Positions 1 to 14,400 of a stretch of 64,000 nucleotides of DNA are shown piece by piece. The DNA is from Sthenelais limicola (lineage: Eukaryota; Annelida; Polychaeta; Phyllodocida; Sigalionidae): the NCBI GenBank assembly GCA_942159475.1, contig OW804102.1, positions 20,278,684-20,342,683 of the forward strand, in the 5' to 3' direction. A program made the translations under genes and the position numbers. The first letter of the stretch is position 1. Each line of letters begins with the position of its first letter. The notes under the pieces are model-generated. The model was not told the origin of the DNA. It searched no databases and saw nothing but the letters and a program-made list of their open reading frames with translations.

Positions 1-7
1 CATGAGA

Positions 8-191
8 AGTGTCCGTTTTGTTGAGGACCTTGATGTATTTAGAAGAAAAAGTTTAGTTACAAAATGTTACTTTTTAATTTTATATTAATGCAATAATAGT
101 CAAAAGGAATAAGTGGAGATTAACATTTTAGACAAATAAATTCCAGGCCTTCCAGTTGCATAAGTAGTGTCCGTTTTGTTGAGGACCTTGA
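8..191. repeat. Duplicated 26-bp word at the window edge
   Basis: An identical 26-base stretch (beginning AGTGTCCGTTTTG) occurs at 8-33 and again at 166-191, 158 bases apart. The sequence between is AT-rich and unrelated. This may be the edge of a longer tandem array or two ends of a small dispersed element. The window starts too close to tell. Confidence 0.7.
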
Positions 192-3100
192 CATTCATCA
201 AATGGCCTTGGAAGTATTTACATCAGTCTTAACAGTTTAGAACATTCAAAATTTCCCGTACGTTGTTTGCCCCCATTCTGTCTTCTTTACTGGAACTGGA
301 CCATACACTGGGTGAAGTTAACTTTTAAAAGTGTCCTTTATCACTAAATCCTACGTACGTCTCATGAAACTTGTTCTCCATACTCATGACTGTATGAGAA
401 GTCTAGAGGATCCACATTGTGTTATTCAGTTTTCACTATTTAAATCAATGCCTTGGAAATCGACAAGAAAAAAACAAAGAAAATCGAGAATGTGTATTGA
501 CCCAACCCGCAGAGACCCTGAGGGAGATATATATATATCAACCTGCTTTGAGGACATCAACGTTCATGTGCGAATATTGGAACGGAGAAAACTTGTAAAG
601 TTGCCGTTGAATATTTGGTAAATTGTCCTAATTGTATATATACTAGTGGCCTCATTCAGTACATATAGAACACAATGGTGCATAATATATTGTAAGAAAT
701 TCTCATGGTTTTGTAAATTGGTCCACATGTAGTGCCAGCCAAGGCGTTAGTCTCGGCTTGGCGGGTACCACTATGCGGGCAACCAACTGATTGATCCTTA
801 ATATAAATGTAACTATGAATACTTATTTGTAAAATAGTTATATGATTCTTAATTAGGTGAACTTTATGAAATTACAAAAGTAAATTCTTACTAAGGATTA
901 TACACCACTGCCATTCTATGAGCTGACAGTTTGTGATATACCCAGTACTGGGCTTTGTACGAGTATTTATGTCTCATGCGATATCATATATTAGGGAGGT
1001 TCAGCATGTCTAACGTATAACTGAATCTAAACGTATCCGCATCTCTGATGATACAAACGTATGTTAAAGGAAGGAAGAGGTTCTGCAAAACATGGCAGGA
1101 AAAACGTAACGTAACATAAAAATGTTTCAACTCACAGTTTATTTTTCATACATAAAAATGCAACATAATTCACAAAATAAAATACGGTTACGTAATTGAG
1201 ATAGGTTTGCTTGCGGAACCTCCCTATTGTAACGGTGGTGTCATACTCTGACTCCAAACCAGTTATATACTGGGCCTGTCTACCCGTTGCTCAGGCAGCC
1301 CTCTGTCCTGGTCTGTTGGAGTCTGAGCACTGAATATCCACCTAACAGATTGATGTGAACCTTCTGCGTCCTCATGGTTTGTCTTATAAACCTGAGTTAT
1401 TTTTGTTAGAAACTCTCCACTCTCATGCCAATGTACTATTTCATACTCGCTCCTCCCATACTCTGACCACATCATTATTGTTATGGGAGACCTTCATCAG
1501 CATGTCTAATTATTCATTAAAGCCTTCCATGTTTAGTTATGCGGGTGTTTAAATATTGGTTTATATGCAGTGTTTTCAGATTAAATGATAAATATAATTT
1601 GATTTCACTACATTAAGTATAATGTATGTATAGACTTGGAAACCTGACAGTCTTGTTGTACAAAACTGGTGGAGAAACCGTTTCCTCATCCGGCTGAGGC
1701 CTGCTCTACACCGCTCAGTCCCTCAATCCATCCTCGCCACACTACATGTTAACTCCATATTAAACTTGTAAACGATAATTACCTAACGTCTCGAGGATAT
1801 TTACTGCATCTGCCTTTACTTATAGAGGAACGTCCTGAGAGGTGTAGAGCAGCCTAAGGCCACTTATTTATTGGTAAATTATTGATGTTTTGTAGCAGCC
1901 TCCTCCATGTGAGGTACCGTCCATACATTATGTGATACATGTCTCATTATCCGTCCATACTACATATTACATCTACATGTACTTGCTGCTGTCAACATTC
2001 CAGCCGGCCCTGCAGGGCAACAATAAACTATAAACAGCAAACAGAGTTGGTTTTGTGTGTTAGAGAGATAGTGAGAGAGAGAGTGATGTGTTGGAAATAG
2101 TCACAGCCCAAACACAGTTATATCACGCGTATTTTATAAACAATCAACTTTAATCGATTTCTGATGGTTTTAAATCTACCAAAATATGACTGGAGACCCC
2201 TTGACCATAAACGTTGAAGCGCCAGAGATGTAGCTGGTTGGTTTAACGGTAAGGTAAATAGAGCGGTTCTCATCAGCTCTTCATTGATGGCCGACCAAGT
2301 GGTTTGTTAGTGACTGTTTTAGGCTACAGTGACAAAAGTTTACCAGATACACTTTACAAAATATCATATAGGCCTATTAAGTTCTCCATCGGGTAGTATA
2401 ACTTCATTTACTAACTGGAAAAGGCTGAATTTAAACTTAGAAACTATTTTAGATATATTAGACTGATGTCTGAAATGTGTGTGTGTGTGTGTGTGTTGCA
2501 GTCTTGACAGAGAAATAGAGTGGCAATGCTCTTTTCCTATCACGGAGCCCTGCACAGAAGCCCGCTACGGCCAGGCGTTCTGCCAGACCTGAAATGAACA
2601 CAATATCGCATTAAGTCGTACCGTGTGCATGTCAGTCACTCGAGAAGAGACACGTGCCAGTGGGCGAAATAGTGTAGGTGGCATATGCGTGATTCAAGTT
2701 GTAGGCCTACAAAGTTAAATGCTCCCTCTGACCTCAACGGGCCTTTCAAACATGATGGCCCGGAGTGTAGGCCTACGTATTTATTCAACTTAAAAGTTCG
2801 GGGTATGAATCAACCAACGTTCATTATGTGAAATGAGATAACAAGACATAATTATAAGGGTTTTGACAATAAAAACACGGTTTCCCCGGCCCCCGATTCC
2901 ACTATTTCAAATGGCATACGCAATCTATTGTCTTTCTCTACTCACTGAAAGCGAGAGTAAGAAAGCAAAGCATGTCAGTGACGTATTTGATTGGGAGACA
3001 AGAAGAGATCTACTAAAGAATTGAGCGTAGAGCGTTGCACCCCGTTGCACCGCCTCCTCCAACTATGTCTGACTTAGCGCGGGAAAAAGCGTCGTGAAGG

Positions 3101-6100
3101 ACTCAGAGGTGAACCGCGCGTTAATTAGGCCTACCATAGTAACATTGCGTGAATTAGAAGACGTAGGCCTAGGGCCTACATCCTGGCCGGCCACTAGATT
3201 TTCCGAATTTCTACTCTATATTTTGATTCATTAATTGCACTCACATCGAATTTTAAGAGAGGATAACAAGCGCATTATAAAGCGATCCCATATTAGACCG
3301 CTCTGACGTTGCTGTTTTTTCGCTTCTTGCTCTTGCAAACGAACAGAGCAAACCAGAACAGAGCGAACCATAGGCTTAAGCTCAGGATACACAAAGGGCG
3401 GCCCAGCTAGAAACACAGCTTTAACATGGATCAAAGATGAGGTAGGTTGATGCATATTATAGGCCAACTAAGCTGGCTACAGAATCCAAGGTAAAAGGGT
3501 TCTCAATGTCAGTCCGTCCCCGCTCCAAGTCGGTGATGGATAGAAATCTATATAGGCTAGCCTACTCTATCTAGCTGTTTAAAGCTAGGATTCCATAAGC
3601 GCGGACCCTGATCTGAATCGTTCCCTGACACGATAAAAAAACCCCATTCGCGTCCAGGAACAAAAAAGCATCAACATCAAACGCAACAAAAGAATATGAA
3701 AATTTTGTAACTTATTCAAAATGGATGGTCACGATTATGAACCATGTGCCGGTGATGGTTTTAATGAGTCACTATTAGGGCCTAGGCCTAACTATTATAT
3801 ATAATAAATATTTATATTTTTTGTCTGAATATGCGATTAATGATGATCAGCGATTAGGCCTACTGAAAATAATGTAGGCCTACTAGCTAAATCATGTTTT
3901 TGGCTGAATACTGTAGTGTCTATGCTTTTGTATGACCGATCTTCACAAAACAATTCAAGAGCTATTTTTCCCGCCTCCATGTTTATGGAATCCTAGTGGG
4001 GAGTGGTCGGATGGACATTTTGGGATAATCCATGAAGGTCAGGCAGTGGGCCTAGGCTAGCAACTCATATAACGTGAGTCTTATATAAATTATATTCCAC
4101 TTCATTCCGGACTGACTGTGAGGTGAGTGATACATATGTTGACAACATATATAGCCTATAGGCCTATGCGCAGGATTTATTTTCACGCACAACGGTGGGT
4201 GCACCAAAATAAATACGGCGCGATGTTCTTTCTCAAGACAAGGTTTGAAAAAAATATAGTTAGGCCTACTCCTATTTTTTCAGGAAGCGTCTATATACTA
4301 GCTGCTAGGATGTTACAGTTCATTCATTAGTTCCTTGAATTCCCGCCTGTGGCAGTGCTGACGACGCTGGTATTCACCTTTAAGATTTCTGATGAACAGA
4401 TATCTATCTATATACATGTACATATATAGAGGTCACGGCGCTCGCCATTTTCTGTCAAGCCTTGTGAATGTTAGCTGGCCATGTGTGCTCTAAGACTTGA
4501 AAATGCGGTTTTCCGGTCGTTTTGATCTCCACAAGTTTTAGTCAACCTGATATAAAGTCTGTCAATGCGTTAAATAGTTATTCTTCAGTTTGGTATGATG
4601 GGAAAATAAGTTTAATCACTGTTTTCACCTACGAAACGGGAACGCATGCTGACTGCCTATTTATATGCCCCATAATATTATAATTTCGCTCATGACCAAC
4701 GTATGATCTCTAAACCTCTAATGGGGCGAGGGATAGTGCAGATTTATCCCCCACCATTCTCAGTCTATGGTGATCTTTTATTTCCAGGCAACACATTGGT
4801 ACAAGTGCGAACCTTGATTATGTTATAGCGCTCACGGACATTAATACTCTGCTAGAGAGAAGTAAGACACATGTAACTGTTATCTGGTTTTATTTGCATA
4901 ATAATGTACATAAAATGACAACTCTGCATTAAATAGCAGTTTTAAAGTGTATTACAAAATATAGTCTGTCTTTCTCTTGTGTTTCTACCTACAGCATCTC
5001 TCCCCAAGCAATAACAGCTAGCCTCTAATGAATCTGGACTCTTCCAGGTGGCGCCACTAGTAGTCCTCTATGTGCAGCCCTCTAACGGGCAAAGTGAGAA
5101 GTAAATGTTAGAGAGAAGTCGGGAGCTGTCTACAAGACTGCATAGAGAGAGGGTCTGTACACACACACTTTACATGCATCAAGTTTGTAGCCGACGCAAA
5201 CCCTTCGTCATAATTAACACTTGAGATTCATTCACACGCTGATGATTGTCGTAGACAAGGACTAAAAAGTGCCAAATAAAGAGCATAAATACACAAATAT
5301 ACACAACATATCCTCTCACCCTCCCCCGACACGTCATACAGAGATTCACTATCACCCCTTCCTGCCTCAGAGATTACAATTATTGTAGAGAAGAAGGAAG
5401 AGAAACGGGTCAAAATTTTGTCATTTCATGACATATTAAACAAGTTTTTCAGTTTTCATGTACAAGTTGCACAAAATTGTAGTTGCACCACAAAATGTGC
5501 CGGGGGTGATACATACACACATGGCAGTATAAATAATAGGGAATGCAACATTAGAGGTGTTTAGAACACGCATGTGTGCACGTACAGGGGTAACATGTAT
5601 GTATACACACTTGCATGATCTTTATTTTACATCTGAAACCCTCCTATAGGTTCTACCACCAACATTGTCCAGTCTGACAATTTCAATGTCTCACTGTGAA
5701 AAAAACTGAATAACAAGAGATCTTTATCTTTATATACGTTTGTGGAAGTATTGGAAGATTTTCCAATACACAAAAGTAAGAATTTTGAAACTTTAATTTG
5801 TCTACAATTTAAGTTTAACAAACCATGCTGAACACATTGGTGGTGTGGCCTATACATAAAGCTAACCGCAGGCGTATGAGATGTAAAACACTGCATGTTG
5901 CGTCCCTTACTTACATTCACCAAGAATGGAACCTTAGGCTGTAACACCACAACACATCACCCAGCAGACATGCAAGTCTGCACGAAACACACATACACAT
6001 GTGCATTCTAAACCTCTTTAGTGAACACAAGCTTAACTCACACCAGTTATTTTAGGTGAAAATAATTCATCATTATATTTTTCATCAATTTACATACAGA

Positions 6101-9100
6101 GGAAATGTACATAAATCTAACATTTTTTCACTCGTAAAATTTTGAGTTTTCGTCTCAAGGAATACTGTTAATCTTATGCAATATTTTATCCAAATAATTC
6201 TATTTATGTTCATTAATCCTTGGTAAATATATATTAACAACGCATGATTATATTCCAAACAGTAAGATATTCCATGTGGAATAAAATACAAAGCATGAAC
6301 CAGGTTCAGTAAACCAGAATAGGCGGAGTATAATACCTAACATCGACATCATGTACACACTCAGGTAGACGGGAACACATGAGGGTAAAATAAAAATAGC
6401 CATCGAAATATTTGAGCAAATGAAATGGCTAAAAATAATATATATACATCTCTTGGAGTAAAGGAAGGCATAGGTTATAATATACACATACTCATGACCT
6501 GGTAAAAATGGAAATAAAAATAATAAAATCAATATTCTCTAAGCACATCAGGCATCGGAACTCATGGATTGCATAACGCCCAAACCCCCTCCCACCTATG
6601 TCACCACAGAAGACTATGTACATACACTCCACGTCGTTTTGTGGCACAATAATTTGTATACCAATTTGTCCAGGAAATACAATTAAAAATTTCAGTGGGT
6701 AGAAAAAAGGTCCCAAATAAATAAATAAACCAAAGAATATTTATCACCTTTTCTTAAAATTATTTTGAAAGCGATTACATTGGGAAGCGTGCAGTATAAT
6801 TACAAATCAGCTCAAATAGAAGAGCCAGTGAGTGTATGAGCCCTGAGTACCCCATGCGGACTCACCTCTGTAACCCCCTCCCCCCTAATATGACCACATG
6901 ACTCCTAGTTGGTGTAAAGATGGAAACTTATCACAAAAAAACCCACTCACCCACCCATCCCCTCCCTCTCCTCGCCTGTATACTCATTGTTCATGCTCAC
7001 GTGGCGCAAGAGTTGTGCCAAGAATTGTAAATTTAACAAAGCCACAAATACAGCAAGAAATGCACGCACAATACCATATCAGATTCAATGTGTTGTGATT
7101 CTGCTTATACCATGCCAAAATGTGTTCATGAACTAATTTGTAAAACTGTGTGGGGATATTCGCCAGAATATAAAACAAATAATTTCATCCTGGGGTAATT
7201 TGGTATAATTCTTCAGACATCGATGAACATGAACTGCTTGTACACAAATGGCAGGATCAGATTCACAACACAAAAACAATGAGGGTGAAGTAGCTCGTCA
7301 CACACCTCACAAAGTGACTTCAGATCATAATGTCTGAGGAGATTCACTACTCATCATGAATCCGAGGAGGCAGGGAGGGTACACACACATGCAGAACTCA
7401 CCCAACACTGGCTCTGTTCCCCCTTTGTAAGATTACCGTAAAACTTATAATATACCAGAGCATCTTAATAAAATCAACCCCGAGTTAATAATTTGTCTCT
7501 AAAAGAGAAATAATTAGCATGCAATAATTGACAGAACATTAAAACTATTCCTCCTATAAACAATTTAGAATGGAATGTGAGATTGATTGTCTAGATTTAA
7601 AGGCAGTTACACACACTCTCTCTGTTTCTCCGTACATCTTACAGTAATAAAATAAATACACTTTTGTCAGATCTAAATCTTGTTCATCATCATCATCATA
7701 ATTCCACATATTAACATTACATAGCCCACATATACTCAACTCCCTGTAAAAAGAAACCTCTTGAGAGAACAATACTAAAGAAAAAGATGTGGAAGGTTTA
7801 TACACAAACCAAGCATACATGAAATGTTGATCTACTCCCTTCTCTGTGGTTAAATAGTGAGCTACTCTATTATACACTAGACTACCAGAGAAGGCTCCCC
7901 AGCTTCAGTATGAGGAGGAGGTGGTATATATATGTACATGTGACTCTATAGCCTAACCTCCTCAGTATATATACACAGATATGCATTATTATTATTCTTA
8001 CACAGGAGGAGGAGGTACATCTTTATATAATATTATAATGTATTAGTGTTATATAGTCCAGCATTGCATAATGTGTCTAGTATGTACAACAGCCCCCCCA
8101 GTGTCTGCTGGGGGAGGCGTCAGTGAGTATAAAATACAGGACGCCCTTTAGCGGCGCCTAGTGTTACTATGTACAGTGCTGCCCCCATACCACACCCGGC
8201 CATCACCAACACTGTTAACTTACATCATACTGGCAATTTGGAACATGGTTTAATCTCTGAACTTTCTCGAAATTTAGCACAAAAGTCTACTAAAGCCTGG
8301 CTTCAAATCCAGCGTGCCACAGCGTGTTTCAAACCTGTGAATGCCTTTGATCATGTGTCACTTTGACAATTAAAAAGACAAATAACCCTAAAGAATATTT
8401 TAACTGAAATATAATGTAAACATGTTTTTATGCAGCATCTACATATTGTCGTTAGATCTGAGCATACCAGTAGTAGTAACTTTGTCTAATAGCCCACCAC
8501 CGACTCTGCATTTTTACAACATGTTCCAGTGAAACACATGAAAATTGCAATGAAATATGTATAGCATGAACTTGGATATGTTTACAGAATTTGACAGCGT
8601 TTAAAGTGAAGTAACTCTTATTGAACATTGAATTTAATTTAGAAGCTTAGTATTAACAATATTATTGTAGGAGTACACCATGAGGTTGGCCAGACCTAGG
8701 GTGGGGCGGGATGGCAGGTATAAGCACTCGTGGCTTCCCCACAGCCTTCTTATGTCCCTCTTCCACCAACACAACTCTTGCACCTTCCTTCAGGCGCTCA
8801 TGCATTCTGATTGCCATAGTAACTTGCATAAATTTGCATGAATTTGCAGGATATTGTAAAATACCACAACTGGACAGATGGGGAGAAGGACATTTGGAGG
8901 AACGTAATACAATAAACAATTATTGTACATTAAATTGTTGCAATATAATCGCAAGTAGTCGCAACCAAGTAGTGCAGTATGTAGGTGTACACACATAAGG
9001 CAGAACTCCACTACATTCACACACTGAGGAGACTGGGAGACCCTGCCACCTCTCGTCATCTGCCACATTTTATGAGAACAGTTTTTGTATATTAACCTTG

Positions 9101-9135
9101 TTAGAAAGAGTTGTGGGATTTGGAGCCACCAATTC
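192..9135. other. Intergenic or long 3' flanking DNA, no gene supported
   Basis: I see no coding exon here. ORFs are short and lack family motifs or paired splice sites. The stretch 2.7-4.3 kb is dense in the word AGGCCT. There is a GA-rich patch near 2070-2090 and a GT dinucleotide run at about 2476-2495. Part of the right half may be the 3' UTR of the minus-strand zinc-finger gene that ends at 11477, but I could not place its poly(A) site. Confidence 0.5.
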
Positions 9136-9315
9136 TTGTTACATGTCTGGTGCTCTCACTGTCTGAACTACACCAAGGACTTCCTTATTACATGTCTGGG
9201 TGCTCTTTTAGTCTGAACTACACCTGGCACCTCCAGTTACAGGTGTGGTGCTCTTATTGTCTGAACTATACCTGGCACCTCCTTGTTATATGTTGGGTGC
9301 TCTTATTGTCTTTAG
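9136..9315. repeat. Tandem repeat, about 59-bp unit
   Basis: About three diverged copies of a unit containing GTCTGAACTACACC, then CTGGCACCTCC, then TTACATGTCTGGGTGCTC follow one another here. Copies differ by a few substitutions. The small plus-strand ORFs across it are a by-product of the repeat. Confidence 0.75.
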
Positions 9316-10006
9316 TACATGCTTGATGTTATGCATAACTGACAACATTCTCGACCTGTGTGATGACTCTCAGCAACATAACTTTGTCTTTAGCAAAGTC
9401 ACAATATTTGTAATGTTTCCCTACATTTTATAATTAAACAACATTTGTAATTTGACTCATGCAACTGGGGTAGCAGTGTCTCTCAGTGACAGCATTTCCC
9501 ATTTTTCTGACATCCCTTGACATGTGACACAACTGTGCCGATATAGTCACATGCAGACAGAGTGAGGCAACAGTTGCAGTGTGGAGACCTCTATCATAAA
9601 ACAAGGCCACATGCACGCAGGAAACTCATGTCTACAAAGGAGCAACAAATGCAAGATGACTGCCCCAACCCCCTACAAACACACACACAATCCGACTCTC
9701 AGAGTGTACCATACAGGACTACAAGTGAAGTTAATGAGTGAAGTCACACTGCATTGTAAAATCATGGAAATAATTTTGTTCAAAAGTTTGTTTCAAGAAT
9801 AATGTTGTGAGGCAGAAACACATTGGGCATTATGCTAAGTGAACTGTTTTTGTATACAAATATTATAGTGAGGCCCCAAGGTGTGGGTTGGTTGAGTGGT
9901 CTAAAGTGCTGGGTTGGCTCATTGTCATGAGTGGCATATTGTTGGAACCCAGATGCAGCTGAAGTTTCACTTTCTACCTCCAGGTACTAGTCGAAGACCA
10001 CCATGA
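9316..10006. other. Flanking DNA, nothing recognised
   Basis: Unique-looking, AT-leaning sequence between two tandem repeats. I see no exon, RNA gene or transposon signature. Confidence 0.4.
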
Positions 10007-10312
10007 GGTGAATAGTGTAGGGACAAGGGTGTGGGGAGAATAGTGTAGGGGGAAGGGTGTGGGGAGAATATTGTAGGGGGAAGGGTGTGGGGAGAATAGT
10101 GTAGGGGGAAGGGTGTGGGAGAATATTGTAGGGACAAGGGTGTGGGGGGAATAGTGTAGGAGAAGGGCACAGAGAGCATGGTGTAGGGACAAGGGTGTGT
10201 GGATTAGTGTAGGGGGAAGGTTACAGGGAGAATAGTGTAGGGGCAAGGGCAGAGGGAGAAAGGTGTAGGGGGACGGGTGGGGGGCATAGTGTAGGGGGAA
10301 GGATGTGGGGTG
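10007..10312. repeat. G-rich minisatellite, about 29-bp unit
   Basis: Roughly ten imperfect copies of a unit built on AATAGTGTAGGGGGAAGGGT followed by GTGGGGAG. The plus strand is almost free of C and has many runs of three to five G, so it could form G-quadruplexes. The minus-strand Pro/Ser/His-rich ORFs here are translations of the repeat, not genes. Confidence 0.85.
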
Positions 10313-11476
10313 TGTTGAGCCATGCAGCATATGGTAGACTTTGGTAGAGTATCAATGCCAGTCATTATGCGCGAGTGATGTCTGATCACAGGTATGTATT
10401 ATGTGAATATATTATGTGAATATTATGGCAGTAGGAGCTGCATGCTACACACCCTCACCTTCCCTGCATAGTGCCACCACCTCACACATCATTCACCTTA
10501 CTACAACTTGCGAATGCCACATCAACATTCACACTTTAGAAAGTTATTTTCATTGACGCAAATAGGTTGTATGCTTCAGGTTTGAAGGTATTCACCTAAA
10601 TTTCATGGAATTCTCAAGACCAGGCGGTATAGACCACACCCTCTGCTAGACATTTATGTGGTTGCTATGGAAACTGATAATAACATGACTCCAAACCAGA
10701 CTCCTATACAACCAGACTGTGTGACCGGGCAGTCTATAAATGCCACCAAAAATAGCCAAGAAATCATTTCTTATTTCTATTAAGAAAATATTGGCACCTT
10801 AAATTAGTCTGAGTAAGGTATTCACACAATGATATACTGAACTGTGAGTGACCGGAGAGCATTTAAGGCAAATACAGAAACATTGATAAATAAGATCACA
10901 TGAAGAATATTAGACCAAGTTTAAATACATAAAATTAGGATTCGAGGGTATAACAGTGAGACATGGTGGATGATCACTGGCTGATATCACATGGCAGTAA
11001 GTTACAGTCCTCTACACAGGAGCCTTGGATATAAGCATGCAGACTATCTGTAGAAAGGAAAACATTGGCACAATAAACTATTAACTGAACACACTGATGC
11101 AGACTGATGGAGCAGTTCTGGTGCCCACTCTGTCCACGTTATGCTCCACTCATGGGACGTCGGGCGGTGTCCATGTGGTGGTATTGCTTAAGGTGACTGT
11201 ACATGATATGCTCAGGTTGGTTAATGACTCGCCACATCCATTGTCTTGCCCTATAGCTCCCTAGCTATATGTTGTCATATAAAAGATGGAAAAAAGCACC
11301 TAGAATACAGAGTAAATGCAGCTGGCTCTCTCTGACTATGGCTTAATATTGACATGGCAGTAATAGGTGCATGTTACCTACAGACTATGGACAGTGTATG
11401 TGTCTGTGTGTGAGTGTGTGTGTAAATGTGTGTGTGTACACAAGTATTGCCCCAGCCCCCTGCAAGTGTCCATGTC
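10313..11476 (-). other. Probable 3' UTR and downstream flank of the zinc-finger gene
   Basis: This lies directly downstream of the minus-strand stop codon at 11477. It has no ORF of interest and includes a GT-rich run near 11400-11440. A definite AATAAA on the minus strand was not found close to the stop, so the UTR could be long. Confidence 0.4.
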
Positions 11477-14400
11477 TCACAGTGAGGTAGTGGGACTGGA
11501 GCCACTGGTGCTGGATCCTGTTTTGGAGGAGGAGTGAATGGTCATGTGTTTACGTAAGTGGTCAGGCCGACCAAAGGCCTTGCCACACACCTCACACTTG
11601 TGTGGTTTCTCTCCGGAGTGTGTCCGCTGGTGCCTAGTCAGATACCACTTGGCAGCAAAAGCCACGCCGCATGTGGGGCAGTGGTAGGCCTTCTCCCCCA
11701 TGTGGGAGCGCCGGTGTTCAGCCCAGTCCTCTGCCGACTCGCACGTAATGTTACACTTGGCACATCGCCAGGATTTGGGCTCTCTGTTCTTACGCTGCTT
11801 CTTGGGTTGTGGGGATGGGGCGGGTTCTGGTGAGAGATCCTTGGTAGAACTGCTGGCGGGAGTAGCATTGGAGGATGCTCTGTCTGCATCCTCATGGTTC
11901 ACCTCCGCTCCTGAGGAAGAGGTGGCGGTGGTGTCCTCATGGTGGAGGCGTTGGTGCTCCATCAACTGCTCACTCGTGTAGAAACACGCCTCACACTGCA
12001 CACACTTCTTCCCAGCCTCACCACCGCCCACACCCACACTGTGGGTCTTGGCCAGGTTCACCAACGCCGAGGCACATGGGAAGCCCCCAGCACCCTCAGC
12101 TGGCGGTGGTTTGAACTCACCTACAACAACACCGCCCCCAGCACCCACTCCAGCTGCCATCTGGTGACTGGGTCCTGCACTACCAGGCGCCCCCTGGGGA
12201 GTAAACGCTGTACTACTATTGGCTGGGGGAAGGGAGGGGGGAGGAGGAGGGATGGGGGTGGGGGGAGGGTAGCTAGGCACTTGCTGCTGCTGCTGCTGTG
12301 GTATGTGGACTGTGCTCACTCCTGCTAGCCTGCCTCCTCCTCCTCCTCCTCCTCCATGGCGGCTCACTGTTGCACTAGCCTGCAGGGGGTAGCTGGGTGG
12401 AGGAGAGGATGCTGGGAAGCCCTGGTTGCACCTAGCCGCCATATTGTACATGTTGGAGCCAGACTGTGGGCTGGCACTTGGCAGGTTCTCTGCACCATAT
12501 GTCTGGTCCACATAGGGGAAGGAAGGACCGTTTGGTGCAGGGGGACGGGGGTGCTGGGTGGCTAACATCTGCTTGTGGTCCTGCTTGTGGTGCTGAGACA
12601 ACGGTGGGTGACTCAATCGCCCTCCACCGTACTGTGACATCACACCAGTCGGAGGCATAGCAAGAGCATTCAACTGTTGCTGGGGGTTCATCTGTTGTTG
12701 GGGGTTGAGTTGTTGGTTTGTCTGCTGTTGATGGCTCATATGCTGTTGGGTGTTCATCTGTTGTTGAGGATTTATTGGCTGTGGGGGGTTCAATTGTGGT
12801 TGAGGATTCATTGGCTGTTGGGGGTTCAATTGTTGCTGTGGGTTCAATTGTTGCTGTGGGTTCAATTGTTGCTGTGGGTTTAATTGTTGTTGAGGATTTA
12901 ACTGTTGGTTTGACTGTTGCTGATTCAATTGTTGCTGGTTCATATGTTGCTGGTTCATTTGATTATGGTTCAGCTGTTGATTCATCTGATGATTTATCTG
13001 CTGCTGTTGGTTCAATTGCGGTTGGTTGATTTGTTGATGGTTCAGCTGCTGTTGGTTCAATTGTTGCTGGTTGAGTTGCTGTTGTTTCATTTGTTGCTGA
13101 GTGAGTTGCTGTTGTTTCATTTGTTGCTGGTTGAGTTGTTGCTGTTGTTTTATTTGTTGTTGTTTCATTTGTTGTTGGTTGAGTTGCTGTTGTCCAAATT
13201 GTTGTTGATTAAACTGTTGTTGGTTCCCATGCTGAGGGTTCATCTGATGGTTTGTATGCTGTTGTGGGTTTATTTGATTATGGTTCACCTGTAGCGGTTG
13301 TTGCTGTTGGCTATTGTTCATGGCGTTCATCTGCTGTTGGGTTAAAGTATTCATCTGGCTGGCCATTCCCTGTGCCTGGGGCTGCCCACTAGGGTTCATT
13401 TGGTGTTGGTTCATTTGAGCCGGTGCTGGCACATTCATTCGTTGTTGGTTCATCTTCATTTGTTGGTTGTGAAGAAGCTGTTGGTGTTGCAGCTGTTGGT
13501 TCTGCTGTTGCCCCATTGTTGCCCCCAATGGGGCAACAGCTTGTGGTTGTTGCCTTGATTTGTTCATGTCATTCATTTGTGAACCTTGTGGTGCTTGCGG
13601 GCTGGTGAGTGACCCATGGACGGCCATTTGCTGCATATTGTGGTCCTGTTTGCTAGACACTGTATTCTGCATGTTCTTAGGAGTGGGGGGCTGTGAGGTG
13701 AGGTGGGGATTAGACTGTTGCATGTTGTAGCCAGCTTGTTGCTGGAGGTTGGAGGAGGTGAGGTGTGAGGCAGTTGCCTGTTGTTGGGGAATATGCACCT
13801 GCTGTGTCTGCTGTTGTTGCATGGCCATGGTTGATTGTTGTTGCTGCATGTAAGGCTGGTAGGCATCAGTAGAGGGGTACTGCTGTTGTTGCCATGGTTG
13901 CTGTTGCTGTTGCTGCTGCTGCTGCTGCTGCTGTTGTGTACCAGCCTCCATACTGGAGTAGCGTGGGCTCATCATGCCCTGCCTTGTACCTCCTGGACTG
14001 CCCATACCCTGGGCCATGTAGCCATACCCTCCTCCCCTCCCCTGCTGCTGCTGCTGTTGCTGCTGCTGGGGAGAGTACGGGGGTGGTGGGGCACCACCCC
14101 GGGGTCCATACATCATACCCTCGTGTGGCTGCTGGTGGTATGGAGGGACAGGATAGGCCTGCTGCTGGGGGTTAGGCAGGTGGTGCAGAGGTTGTGGGTG
14201 CTGCATGTGTGGCTGGCTCCCCACACCCTCCATGTAGGCAGAGTTGGACATGAGTACATTGGGGGCACCAGCAGACAAACTGGGCTTGCCTCGCTTTGTC
14301 TCTCCTGATGAGCGAGAGGCTGCAGCTGACTTCTTGGACTTGGAGGCTTTGGGTTTTGCCTTGGCTTTACCCCGACCCTTACTAACCTTGTCACCAGGGG

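Noticed and set aside
9967..10389. Minus-strand Pro/Ser/His/Thr-rich ORFs that look like a repetitive secreted protein
   Set aside because: They translate the G-rich minisatellite in different frames; copy-to-copy length changes shift the frame and no signal peptide or splice site is present.
12677..14308. Long plus-strand ORFs rich in Leu and Val, some over 120 codons, across 12.6-14.3 kb
   Set aside because: They are the antisense reading of the CAG/CAA-rich coding exon of the zinc-finger gene; no start context, splice sites or domains support them.
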